Source: Fomitopsis serialis | Taxonomy: Eukaryota > Basidiomycota > Agaricomycetes > Polyporales > Fomitopsidaceae | Direction of reading: 5' to 3' | Assembly (NCBI RefSeq): GCF_022376445.1 | Contig: NW_025955665.1 | Coordinates: forward strand, 1-15,529 | Length of the DNA stretch: 15,529 nt | Part shown: positions 6,669 through 14,812 of the stretch, one piece after another | Layout of the letters: each line of letters opens with the position of its first letter | How positions within the stretch are numbered: position 1 is the stretch's first letter | Translations under genes and position numbers: made by a program | The notes under the pieces: model-generated | What the model was told of the DNA's origin: nothing | Databases searched by the model: none | Seen by the model: only the letters and a program-made list of their open reading frames with translations

Positions 6669-9624
6669 TTATTCCCCCTGGTCCATCAATTCCTCCCCAG
6701 CCTGATTATCGGGCGCCGTCTTGCTCTCGGACTCGGAGGCCAGCTGGTCGCTCTCTTCGTCGATCTCGCCGGTTCGGGGGCGCTTCCTTCCTGAGCCCTG
6801 AGCGTTATACGTCGGACCACCGAGTAGAGGGGCGATTGGATGACCTCGCGGCTTTCCGCGCCTCCACAACGCGTCGAGCTCCGTTTGTTCCTGAGCGGTG
6901 GCCCGCGCTGCTGAGGAGGTAGATGCCGTGCGCGTACGGCCGTTTGCAACGTCGGGTTGCTCAACACTCAGAGATACGGGGGAAAGTGTGCGCGGTCTCT
7001 CTGGGAGAGACGCCGAACCCGACAAATAGGCGACGGCGGCGGGGGATCTCATGGCCCAGCCCGTGGGCCTATTCCAGCCAGGCGCTGCGCCTGCTGAGAT
7101 CCGGCTTGCCGGCAGCGCCCTCTTATATGTGGGGGCTGCGTCTTCGACTGGCTCGTCAACTTCTGGCAACGGCGGAAGTAGCGAGCCCGGTGCGGGAGGG
7201 AGAGCGTGTCGTGGGCTTTGTTCTCGTCAGCTGGACGGGGGATCGAGTCTGGAAGAGGGGCGAAAATAACGGATTCCGCGCCCTCGGAAGCGGTGGGGGA
7301 CGGTGGTGATGTTAGGAGGCGCACTGGAGTCAGAGGGCTCAGCGGAGCCGAGGGCACTCTGACCACGCGATTAATGTCGTCGCGAATTTTGATTTCGATC
7401 TCTCGAACGCGTTCCAGAGTCAAATCCATCGCCTGGAGTGTCCCCCCTTGACAAGGTCTATGTCGCTGCGCAGTGTGCACGCCTGCTCGACTCCACTCCT
7501 CATCGTCGCAATGTCGGCTGAAATGTCAGCAATGACGCCCTCCAGCTGCGCCTTCTCCGCGTGAAGCTGGTTGACTTCCTCGCGAAGCTGGTTGACTTGC
7601 TGCCCCATATCCCCCGTTGTGAGAGCCAACTCGTCGCGTATCTTGTCCACCTCAGACCACGTGGGACCAGTGCTCGGCGCTGGGCCATTGGCCACCTCTT
7701 CGACCCTCGCCTGCAGCACTGCGTGCCTCTCGCTCTCATACTTGAGGAAGAGGATGATACTCGCCCACGCGTCGGCAGGATTGAATGAGGCCTGCGGCGT
7801 AGCTACACCCTGCGTCGCCAGGAACCGGATGTAACCCTCCGCCTCCTGCCTTGCCTGTAAACTCAATGGTGCGGGAACCGACGGCGTGGCCGATCTGGGG
7901 CACAGACAGGGAGGGAACCGACGGCGTGGCCGACGTCTGGGGCACAGACAGGGAGGGAACCGACGGCGTAGCCGACGTCTGGGGCACAGACAGGGAGGGA
8001 ACCGACGGCGTGGCCGACGTCTGGGGCACAGACAGGGAGGGCCCGCGTGGGCTGCGCTTGGAGATGATGGCACGGGCGACATTCTAATCAGCCCGGCGAA
8101 CGCGTCAGTCTGCTCGTCACCATCTGAGATCGAGATGACGTCGTCCTCTTGGTGCGCCTGAGCTGCTTCCGGAGAAGACGCCGGTCTCTTCCCAGCGGCG
8201 TGGGATGGTGGGCGCTTCGGCTACGGAGAGGCATGAGGACTGGTTCAAAAAGATGTTGGGGCAAACTCACCGCCTCGGGAACAGGCACGACGCCTTCGCC
8301 ACCCGTTTCGTCCGCGGGCGTTTCGATCAAATTGATCACATCGGCGTCCTCGTCGAGATCAATTGGCTTGTCGGGCGAAATCCCTCGGCCGACTAGTTTC
8401 GCCTTCTTCCGGGCACTCCGCTTCTTCGAAGTTGGCTCGGCCTTGTGACCCTCCTCGTCGCTCTCTGGCTCGCTCTCCGTGTCGCCTTTCCTGTCCAGCT
8501 TGGGAGGCTCTATAAGTTGGCCCCGTGCTAAGGCGGACCGACGCACGGCGACCCAGTCCATCAGCTTGTCGCTGACCCGTTTATCCGTATTGTCCCAGGT
8601 ATCCAGGTCGACGACCCAAGAACCGGGTTTCCCCTGTATCCCATTCCAAACCGGCAGGTCCGGGTATGGTAGGCGCTGGGCCTTCCGGTCGGCCACCCAC
8701 ATTCGCCATTCGGCGGCGGCCGTCCCTGCGATGCTGTTCTTGAAGACACGCCCGTCGTGCATGTGGCGCGGGACGAGCGAACAGGCCGATTTAGCTGTCT
8801 GACAGCCCGTGCAGCGAGCCATCACGACCTTGTGGGTCGGCTTCCTCTTGTGCGCCCCAACAACGTAGAGGCACGTTTTGCCCAAGTGGAGGCAGCGGTC
8901 GCATTCCACGGGCTAAATCATCAGGGTCCGCTGGTGAACCGAAAGCGGCGCAACTCACCGGATGAATCAAGTCCCCAACCCTCGCCTTTGATTCGGCCAG
9001 TTCGTAAGCGTTGACTTGCACCGACACAGGCGCCTTTACAGGAGGCGCCGTACCCCCGTTGCCGTCGGCGCGCGCCACCTCTTCCTCTCGGTCGACCTCC
9101 ATTAGCGCTGTGGAGGGCCCGGCCTCCTTGCGATCCGCGGCCCCCTTCCCCGCATTTGTCTGGCGGCCGTGAATCCCCTCGGCCATTGCCAATGGCTCTT
9201 CTTCATCCGAGCCGACGCGGGCCCTCGACTTGAGCCCAGCCTTGCCGCCTTTCCCCAACCCCTGCCCCCTCTTGACGACATCGGGTGGCTTCACAACATT
9301 AATGCGCTTCCGCTTCTTCTCCTGCACGCCCTCGGCCGCCTCGCCAACCGGCGCTGAGTCCATCGGCCGAGTCCGCTTCTTACTGGTGGCGGTGCCGACC
9401 TCTGCGGAGTCAGCCCCTTGTAAGTTTCTAGCAAGACTGAGTAATGAATACCAAATCCTTACCATCCGAGGGTCCCGCAGTGGGCCTTTCTCCCTCCGCG
9501 CTGGTTGAGACGGGTCGACGGCCGTCTCTGAAGCGCTTGTAAGCGAGTGAATCAAGACGCTAAGGGATGGCGTACTTGGCTTCCACCATTCGTGCGCACG
9601 CGCCGCATAGCGTTCAATGTCCAT
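6669..9624 (-). CDS. Large protein with Zn2Cys6-like cluster and coiled coil, unknown function
   Basis: Family not recognised. Exons: 9463-9624, 8959-9416, 8271-8912 and 6669-8220. Introns are 46, 46 and 50 nt, with donors GTAAGG, GTGAGT and GTGAGT; the last two are phase 0. The start ATG is at 9624. Order: basic KKR clusters, then CDRCLHLGKTC and CTGCQTAKSAC (C-x2-C-x6-C twice, 19-residue linker), resembling a fungal Zn2Cys6 cluster with an over-long loop. Next come acidic DADVINLIE and DDVISISDGDE, which look like SUMO-interaction motifs. A 42-bp minisatellite follows, then a coiled coil (QQVNQLREEVNQLHAEKAQL), a Pro-rich tail and a KR/acidic C-terminus. One-base shifts lie at CCC 9474-9476, C6 7442-7447 and GGG 7198-7200, each apparently one base short on the coding G/C run. 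A nuclear, DNA- or chromatin-associated role is inference. Confidence 0.65.
7876..8041. repeat. 42-bp minisatellite, four units, within coding exon
   Basis: Units run 7876-7915 (40 bp, lacking CG), 7916-7957, 7958-7999 and 8000-8041. The core is AACCGACGGCGTGGCCGACG, and the units are almost identical. Forty-two is divisible by three, so copies add 14 residues. On the minus strand one frame gives the repeat VPQTSATPSVPSLS and another gives CPRRRPRRRFPPCL. The uninterrupted frame through the array is the latter. Confidence 0.9.
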
Positions 9625-9812
9625 AGCCACAATATACTTTTCAGGTATCTGCGTCGGAGGGGGCAGAAATCCGCCCTAATGTCAAGATTAAATTCTGTTT
9701 TCAATAGTAAAAGGTACAGAGCGGAAGCCAACAAAGGGGGCATCTTCAAACTGCCTGCATTAGCCGCCTGCACGATGCCATACCAATGTTTCTTCTGCGA
9801 AGAATGAGTAAC

Positions 9813-10480
9813 CTACTCGAGGATGAGTCTCGTGGGATTCACCATAAGAGTGCACAACGCTTGCTGCGCGGCCGGACGCTCTGCCTCCGGTGCCTCAATC
9901 GCTGCATGTACGTAGGCGGAAAGGAGGAGTACTTGTTCCTCCGTTATCGGCGGAAAGCCGGTGCTGTCCTTCACGACCTTAGCCGTGTCTTCCGAGATGG
10001 CGGGCTTCGACATGCCGTCAACTGTGAGACGCCGTCGAGCGTTGTGTGGCGTGTAGAGGCGGAGGGGCGCAATTGAGTCAACGGCTATGTAAGCCGCGGA
10101 ATCTTCAGGCATGTTTGACAGCGCATCAAATTCACGTGATTGCTTCCCACGCGTGTTTCACCCGCATCAGCGCCCGCGCGTCGCGAATCTGTGTGGCTTC
10201 CGACCTGACCGTCGCCAATTCCCGCTTGCCCCGCGGCGGTCGCCATTCGCCCATTCCATACCACAGGTATGTGTAAGCTCCGTGGATGCCATAATTGAGC
10301 GACTCATCGCTAACCGGCGTCAGTCTTGCGCAGCCCATAGGCAATATGGGTCCTGATCGAACTCCCCACAAGAGGCGCCGTGGCAGCTACGGTGAGTAAC
10401 TCGGCTCGGTGGGACACTCACTCGGTGACAATTGCCCTCATAGAGGTGATGGTTGGAGGAGCTCGACGGCCGGCGAGGCA
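9813..10480 (-). CDS. Unrecognised protein, same strand as the Zn-cluster gene
   Basis: Not recognised. The main exon starts after a CACCGTAG acceptor (10387-10394) at 10386 and reads LPRRLLWGVRSGPILPMG, YGIHGAYTYLWYGMGEWRP, then shifts one base at CCC 10146-10148 (one G too many on the coding strand). It continues with EFDALSNMPEDSAAYIAVD, TPHNARRRLTVDG and ITEEQVLLLSAYVHAAIEAPEAE to a TAG at 9813. A 35-nt intron (10387-10421, GTGAGT donor) joins an upstream exon ending YEGNCHR. A neighbouring frame there contains EECLCLRCRRDASPAVELL, so another indel is likely, and the 5' end is unresolved. It ends 189 bases upstream of the Zn-cluster gene start, in the same orientation. No membrane segment was seen. 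Confidence 0.5.
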
Positions 10481-10733
10481 TCTCGGCGGCAACGAAGACA
10501 CAGGCATTCCTCCTCTCCGCGGTCCACCCGCTCCAGTTCTGGCACCTCCCCCCTTCCCACGTCACTCGGCTGGCATGGCCATTCCGCCCCCCCCTATTGC
10601 GACCTGCTGGTGCCTCCCCTGGGGCCTCCCGCACCCATTCTTTCCCCCCTCCCGGCAAGGCCTCCTCCACCTGTTTCTAGGGCTCTCCCGGCTTCACCGG
10701 CGCGTGTTCCTGGCCGGCCGGCTTATCCTCCTT

Positions 10734-11094
10734 CGCCGGTCTTTGCCCCGCCTTCCCCGCACCCGCACCCCCGCTCGCCGATCTTTGCCCCGCTCCCCCT
10801 CAGTCGCCGCTTTTTGCCCCGCTTCCCCCCTCGTCGCCGCTTTTTGCCCGCTTCCCCCCCCGCTCGCCGCTTTTTGCTCCGCTTCCCCTCCTCGCTCGCC
10901 GCTTTTTGCCCCGCTTCCCCCCCCAGTCGCCGCTTTTTGCCCGCTTCCCCCCCCCAGTCACCTCTCCCCCCTCGTCACCTCTTTTTGCCCGCTTCCCCTC
11001 CTCGCTCGCCGCTTTATGCTCCGCTTCCCCCTCGCTCGCCGATCTTTGCCCGCTTCCCCCTCCCCGCTCGCCGGTCTTTGACTCGCTTCCCTCC
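10734..11094. repeat. C-rich imperfect tandem array, about 30-bp units
   Basis: About eleven degenerate copies of a unit like CGCCGCTTTTTGCCCCGCTT followed by C-runs and CTCGCT/CAGT. Unit length varies, mainly in the C-runs (3-9 C). The plus strand is almost pure pyrimidine apart from the G of each GC pair; the minus strand has repeated G3-G9 runs. The array lies between the unresolved 5' end of the minus gene at 9813 and the plus chromodomain gene. Read as protein it would be Pro/Phe/Arg-rich (plus) or Lys/Gly/Glu-rich (minus); I do not call it coding. Confidence 0.8.
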
Positions 11095-11148
11095 CGTCCG
11101 GCATCGCCACCTTTTCCTTCGGCGCACGCACCTATACAGATACCTGCG

Positions 11149-11744
11149 ATGCTCGATCGAGCTCTGTTGAGTCCGCGAGCCCGGCAAGCGGCGGCTGCTC
11201 GCACTGGATCTTCGGTGCTCGCAAACCCGCTTCGGGTGCCGCAAAGGCCGCGATTGGCATTTGATCCCGACGCAGCTCAGCGCGCTTCTGAACGGCGCGC
11301 ATCGCTTCGCCCTCGAAAGCCGAAGCAGGTACTGGTAAGTCGCGCGCAGTCGACTTATCACCGCCTCTCACCCGCCTCGTATCCAGGGCAAGCTCCGCAG
11401 CGGTGGGTATTTCGAAGGGCTCTGTTTCAATGAGAATCTTGAAGCCGGTAAGTACCCTCAGCACTTCAGCCTGGCCTGTGCTGATTCTGGCAGGTCCGTA
11501 CCTTTGTCAGTCTGACGATTTTGACGATGGCCCGCCAGTTCCGAACCAGGGTCCCCTGATGGACGCCGGCCGATCGTCCTTCTATGACGTTGAGCGCATA
11601 ATCGGCCACCGGATGGTCAGGCGGGGCTCTGAATTCATTTATACTTATGAGGTGAAGTGGGATGAGACGACTTGGGAGCCTAGGGACAACGTCGCCGGCA
11701 TGCCCGCCTATTACGAGTATTGGGAGAGCATGGGCCCATGCTGA
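11149..11744 (+). CDS. Chromodomain protein
   Basis: Chromodomains bind methylated histone tails and are also found at the C-terminus of chromovirus integrases. Model: ATG 11149; exon A to 11334; intron 11335-11386 (GTAAGT); exon B 11387-11447; intron 11448-11493 (GTAAGT, GTGCTGAT branch); exon C 11494 to TGA 11742-11744. The total is 498 nt (165 residues) with no frameshift. Order: basic Arg/Ala-rich N-terminus, GKLRSGGYFEGLCFNENLEA, an acidic DDFDDG linker, then FYDVERIIGHRMV, FIYTYEVKW, DETTWEPRDNV and YYEYW. The loop that is usually WKGYP is missing after VKW, so one aromatic-cage residue appears absent. The start could be further upstream, because the frame stays open through the C-rich array. 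No integrase or RT adjoins it, so a stand-alone gene or domesticated fragment is likely. Confidence 0.75.
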
Positions 11745-11763
11745 TCGTCTTCGTATACTGTGT

Positions 11764-12059
11764 TCAACTAGTCAATGTTGTATAATATTGAGATCCCAGT
11801 GTACGCTGTGCTTGGTCTGGGCTCCATCGAACGACAGCAATCAGTTCGCCCGCGGTGGGCTCCGCCGCGACGCCCGCAGCCGCCTTATGAGGCGGCGCCC
11901 CTTCCGATCGGACACTTCGCACCGCCTTTCCAATAACCTTCCCGCCTCGCTGAATGCGCCTCTCGACAGACTCTACCGTTGCGCTTGCGACGAACGAAAA
12001 GGCTGCCAAGCGGACCCAAACGTAGGACGAGACGAGCGCCGCAACGATGAGTGCCGTGC
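11764..12059 (-). CDS. 3' exon of a putative single-pass membrane protein
   Basis: Not recognised. The exon follows a strong acceptor (branch TTGCTAAC, then CCCCAACAG at 12060-12068) and reads GTALIVAALVSSYVWVRLAA, a likely membrane segment, then VESVERRIQRGGK and an Ala/Pro-rich cytosolic-type tail to TGA at 11764. It converges on the chromodomain gene with 19 bases between the stops. A possible upstream exon reads PLIPLPALNDEPSSR and a donor GTACGA would give a 59-nt intron, but the phase is off by one, so an indel or another donor must apply. Upstream reading continues to the MITE insertion point. Confidence 0.45.
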
Positions 12060-12188
12060 CTGTTGGGGCTCAGGGTTAGCAAATAGCACCGCGCGAGAGC
12101 TGCCAACTTCGTACCGAGACGAGGGTTCGTCGTTCAAGGCTGGAAGGGGAATCAACGGCTTTCCGTCGCCTTGCAGGTTACACATATA

Positions 12189-12216
12189 CAGTCATCGACG
12201 GCTCCTTGAGACGCCC
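12189..12216 (+). repeat. Left terminal inverted repeat of the MITE
   Basis: Begins CAGTCATCGACGGCTCCTTG immediately after TA. It is followed by an imperfect palindrome ACGCCCAAAT..TTTGGCGT (12211-12232). Confidence 0.85.
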
Positions 12217-12792
12217 AAATCGCGTTTGGCGTCTTGCATCGGAACACCGCGTACTCTTCGAGATCGGACAGTGTACGCACAATCAGGCATGTCCAAGGCA
12301 TCCTACAAAAAAATTGTATCCTTATCCATAGAGCGAGCGTTGCACACTAAGGAGATCAGTCGCGATTTTTCTTATCAAGACCTTGCCCGGTCCTTGAGAC
12401 ACCTGCCTAAAATGGTAACTATCCCAAGTGCTCATCAGTGCAGATGGCTCTTCCAGACTCTTTCCTCAAGTGAAATATCCTTACAAACCATTGGAATGAT
12501 CACTGACAGTACAAAGGAAACTTCCTTTGTGTTTAACCCCCACTTTCGCGCCGTTCCGCATAGTAGGGATTATGGGCCGGTATGATTATGTAATGGTACT
12601 TGCTAAATCGGGTAATGAAATTCATGAAATGTGGTTTTCCATGTTCTTCGACATACCGTGCAGCGACCAGCGCTCGCACCATCGCAAACACGGTCTCAGT
12701 AGGTACATGACAACGGTAAGCAAATTGTTGTCATTTTTCTAGGCTAGCAGGCTTCACTGAGCACGCACTGAAGCCCGCTGTCTCAAGGACCG

Positions 12793-12820
12793 GGGTGTCT
12801 CAAGGAGCCGTCGATGACTG
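12793..12820 (-). repeat. Right terminal inverted repeat of the MITE
   Basis: Complement of the left end with one mismatch (A for G at TIR position 25). It is followed by TA. A subterminal CTTGAGACA copy adjoins it, giving two CCTTGAGAC words near this end. Confidence 0.85.
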
Positions 12821-12822
12821 TA

Positions 12823-13283
12823 GTACACGCAGATGGGCCACTCCGTAACGGACGGCACGCGCATTGGAACACTGTCGCGACGCGCTTGAGGCACTCGTAC
12901 CGTTCCACAGCTCGAACACGACGGGATCAAGCGCAAAACGAGTCCAGACGGAGAAGTCACAAGAATGAGGAGCAAGAGCGATGGGCGAGGGCTAAGCAGA
13001 GAGACGAAAACCAAATGTGAGTCCTCTGTTCTGTACCAACTATATAACGACTTCTGTTGCTACGCGCATTGACGAGCTTAAAGCTCCGAGTCGTGGTGCC
13101 TACTTGTCCACCAGCTCGCGCATCCAGCCCATCCTCTCACTCATTCGCTTGCCCACCCGCGCGCCGCTCTCACCCCCAAGTTCTGCCCTCTCGCGCTCGC
13201 TCACTCATTCACCACATACCAAGTCACGCTTGCCTCATCTCCTGCTCACCCGCGCATCCGTGGGTTGCGGCCGCAGGGTCAGC
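12823..13283. other. Stretch between MITE and next gene: unassigned reading frames, promoter
   Basis: Between 12823 and 13016 open frames on both strands have protein-like composition. On the minus strand one frame would join across the excised MITE to the reading frame at 12090-12186. I cannot decide which is coding. From about 13100 to 13260 the plus strand is CT-rich (CTCACTCATTCGCTTGCC), as often seen upstream of fungal genes. Confidence 0.3.
13041..13047 (+). promoter_or_regulatory. TATA-like box
   Basis: TATATAA, about 237 bases before the ATG at 13284 and followed by a CT-rich tract. Suggestive only. Confidence 0.3.
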
Positions 13284-13765
13284 ATGTCAGGTGAGTGCAC
13301 CGCTGTCCATCCCGACCCCATTGCCAACCCCGGCAAGTGATTGTCCACCAGGACGACTGGACAGAGACGAGCCCGACGAAGACGGCCCTACCGGTTCGCT
13401 CGGTTCCAGCACCTCGCGCGGCGTATCCTCTCCACCAACTGCCTTAACCGCTCGCTCGTCACCTACCTCGTTTGGCGTGCACTCTCTGCGGCGAACCGCG
13501 GCAAGCCGCTCCTCCCCCGCCTTTGCCGCACGGTCTCTGACTCGGTGTTCTACGTGGAATTCCTGCTCCTCATCCCACGGACGCCGCGCCACATCGACTT
13601 GCAGCACTGGGACGAGGTGTACGGCCCGAAGTACGAGATATCGACGAAGACGGAGTGTGAGTGCATGCGAAATCTGACGGCGCGCGACCAGCCGACGACA
13701 CAAGCCCGTTGGTGCAAACCCATACCGCGCACGGACCCACTGGCATCGAAGAATTGGCCGCCTAA
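13284..13765 (+). CDS. Unrecognised spliced protein, about 130 residues
   Basis: Not recognised with confidence. The ATG at 13284 gives MSG, then a 61-nt intron (13291-13351, GTGAGT..CCACCAG), then RLDRDEPDEDGP. A one-base shift at CCC 13386-13388 (one C short) leads into YRFARFQHLARRILSTNCL, SLVTYLVWRAL, LCRTVSDSVFYVEFLLLIP and LQHWDEVYGPKYE. A 35-nt intron (13657-13691, GTGAGT, CTGAC branch) joins SDDTSPLVQTHTAHGPTG and a TAA at 13763. The helix RFARFQHLARRIL followed by a hydrophobic helix resembles the start of a Pho80-type cyclin box, but the rest does not clearly follow. An AATAAA occurs 357 bases beyond the stop. Confidence 0.5.
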
Positions 13766-14121
13766 CAGATACGGATCACGAACCGACGCGCACGGGTACG
13801 ACGCGGGCCAGTTCGCCGTACATAATGCTCGGTACAGCGCAGCTCAACGAGCAGCACTGCGACAAGCAACAGTCCACCAGGCATCCGGCGCGGCGTGCAA
13901 TGGCCTGCCGAGCAACAGCCGGGCATACCCCAGCTCGACGCGCATACGCCCGTGAAGGATGAGTGTGCCGCATCCTAGCCCGAGGAGGAGCCAGGCCACC
14001 GAGTACGAACAGGACGAGCGGGAGAGAGCCTGCTGCGCGCACCCACTGGGCAGACGGTAGCTCGCACTTTTCTACGGTACATTATGAGTAGCTAGCGCTG
14101 TTCTGTACAGTAGTAGTGATC

Positions 14122-14127
14122 AATAAA
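14122..14127 (+). terminator. Candidate polyadenylation signal
   Basis: AATAAA inside CAATAAAATAATATTGAG, the only AT-rich patch downstream of the plus-strand gene ending at 13765. Confidence 0.4.
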
Positions 14128-14206
14128 ATAATATTGAGTTGACTTCTATGCCCTGGCTGATCTTGGCTGACGAGCTTGGATGGTTAACGTTGATCGACCG
14201 CCCAAC

Positions 14207-14308
14207 GTCGGCTATGCCAATGGTCCTCGGGGAGCGGGCGTCGGCTAGTTGCGATGTCATTCGCTAGCCGACATTGGCTGCGCCAGTGCGAAATGGCGCA
14301 GCCAATGT
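14207..14308. repeat. Cluster of hairpins sharing GTCGGCTA
   Basis: ACATTGGCTGCGCCA (14271-14285) and its exact complement (14294-14308) form a 15-bp perfect hairpin with an 8-base loop. GTCGGCTAG (14240-14248) pairs with CTAGCCGAC (14264-14272), and a third GTCGGCTA lies at 14207. CCCGTT..AACGGG follows at about 14337-14351. Confidence 0.7.
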
Positions 14309-14812
14309 CACGTTGGTGGCCGGCGCTTTCTCACTGCCCGTTTTGAACGGGCTTCGTCGTGCTGCGAACAGAGCGTGTGACCGATTGCGATGGGGACGTA
14401 ACCGAGACAGGGCCCGCGTTGCCGCAGGCGGTGACGGCGGGCGGCGGGCGATCCACAGCGCAGCGAGGGAGCGCCCATTTGGCGCCCCAGCCATCCCGCG
14501 AGCGATCCGCCACCCCGCCGGCGTTTTACTGCCTGTGGGCCGATGTTTGCCCACCAATGGCATTCCAGTTTGCGTGATCCCGCGCAAAGAATGGCGGGTT
14601 CGACTCCCCCGCGAGCACCGCGCGGCCGCGCAGTGCAATGCGCCGCAACCGCGCGCAATTTGAAACCCTGATTTTCCCGTGGATCCATCATACCTGTCGA
14701 TCGGGAAACACGTGATCGCGAGTACCCTGGGGCTGCGCGCCTCCTCATTCTACCACTTAAACTTGCAGGGCGACCGCCGCTTCTCCCACGTCCCCAACGC
14801 AACATCTCGCCC

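Larger units (their letters stand above)
12189..12820. mobile_element. 632-bp mariner-like MITE with TA target duplication
   Basis: The element is bounded by 28-bp terminal inverted repeats starting CAGTCATCGACGGCTCCTTG (12189-12216 and complement of 12793-12820, one mismatch). It is flanked on both sides by TA (12187-12188 and 12821-12822), the Tc1/mariner target duplication; CAGT termini fit that superfamily. A further 16-bp inverted repeat, CCCGGTCCTTGAGACA, lies at 12386-12401 and inverted at 12780-12795. The interior is visibly more AT-rich than the flanks and has no open frame long enough for a transposase, so it is non-autonomous. Near-identical TIRs suggest recent insertion. Confidence 0.85.
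13766..14812. other. Gene-free stretch with poly(A) signal and a hairpin cluster
   Basis: I see no supportable exon. The first part is the probable 3' flank of the gene ending at 13765, with AATAAA at 14122-14127 in an AT-rich patch. From 14200 to 14355 several inverted repeats are packed together. From 14360 to 14690 the sequence is GC-rich without recognisable content. Confidence 0.4.

Noticed and set aside
10380..11170. Long plus-strand Pro/Arg/Phe-rich frames and minus-strand Lys/Gly-rich frames over the C-rich array
   Set aside because: Both strands are open because of the repeat. Neither shows splice or domain support, and C-run lengths are unreliable.
12297..12585. Possible transposase remnant inside the MITE
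   Set aside because: The translated interior shows no DDE/D motif or helix-turn-helix that I can recognise, and the element is too short.
13287..13703. 138-codon minus-strand frame with protein-like composition
   Set aside because: The plus strand has consistent introns, an ATG and conserved-looking helices; the minus frame is its shadow.
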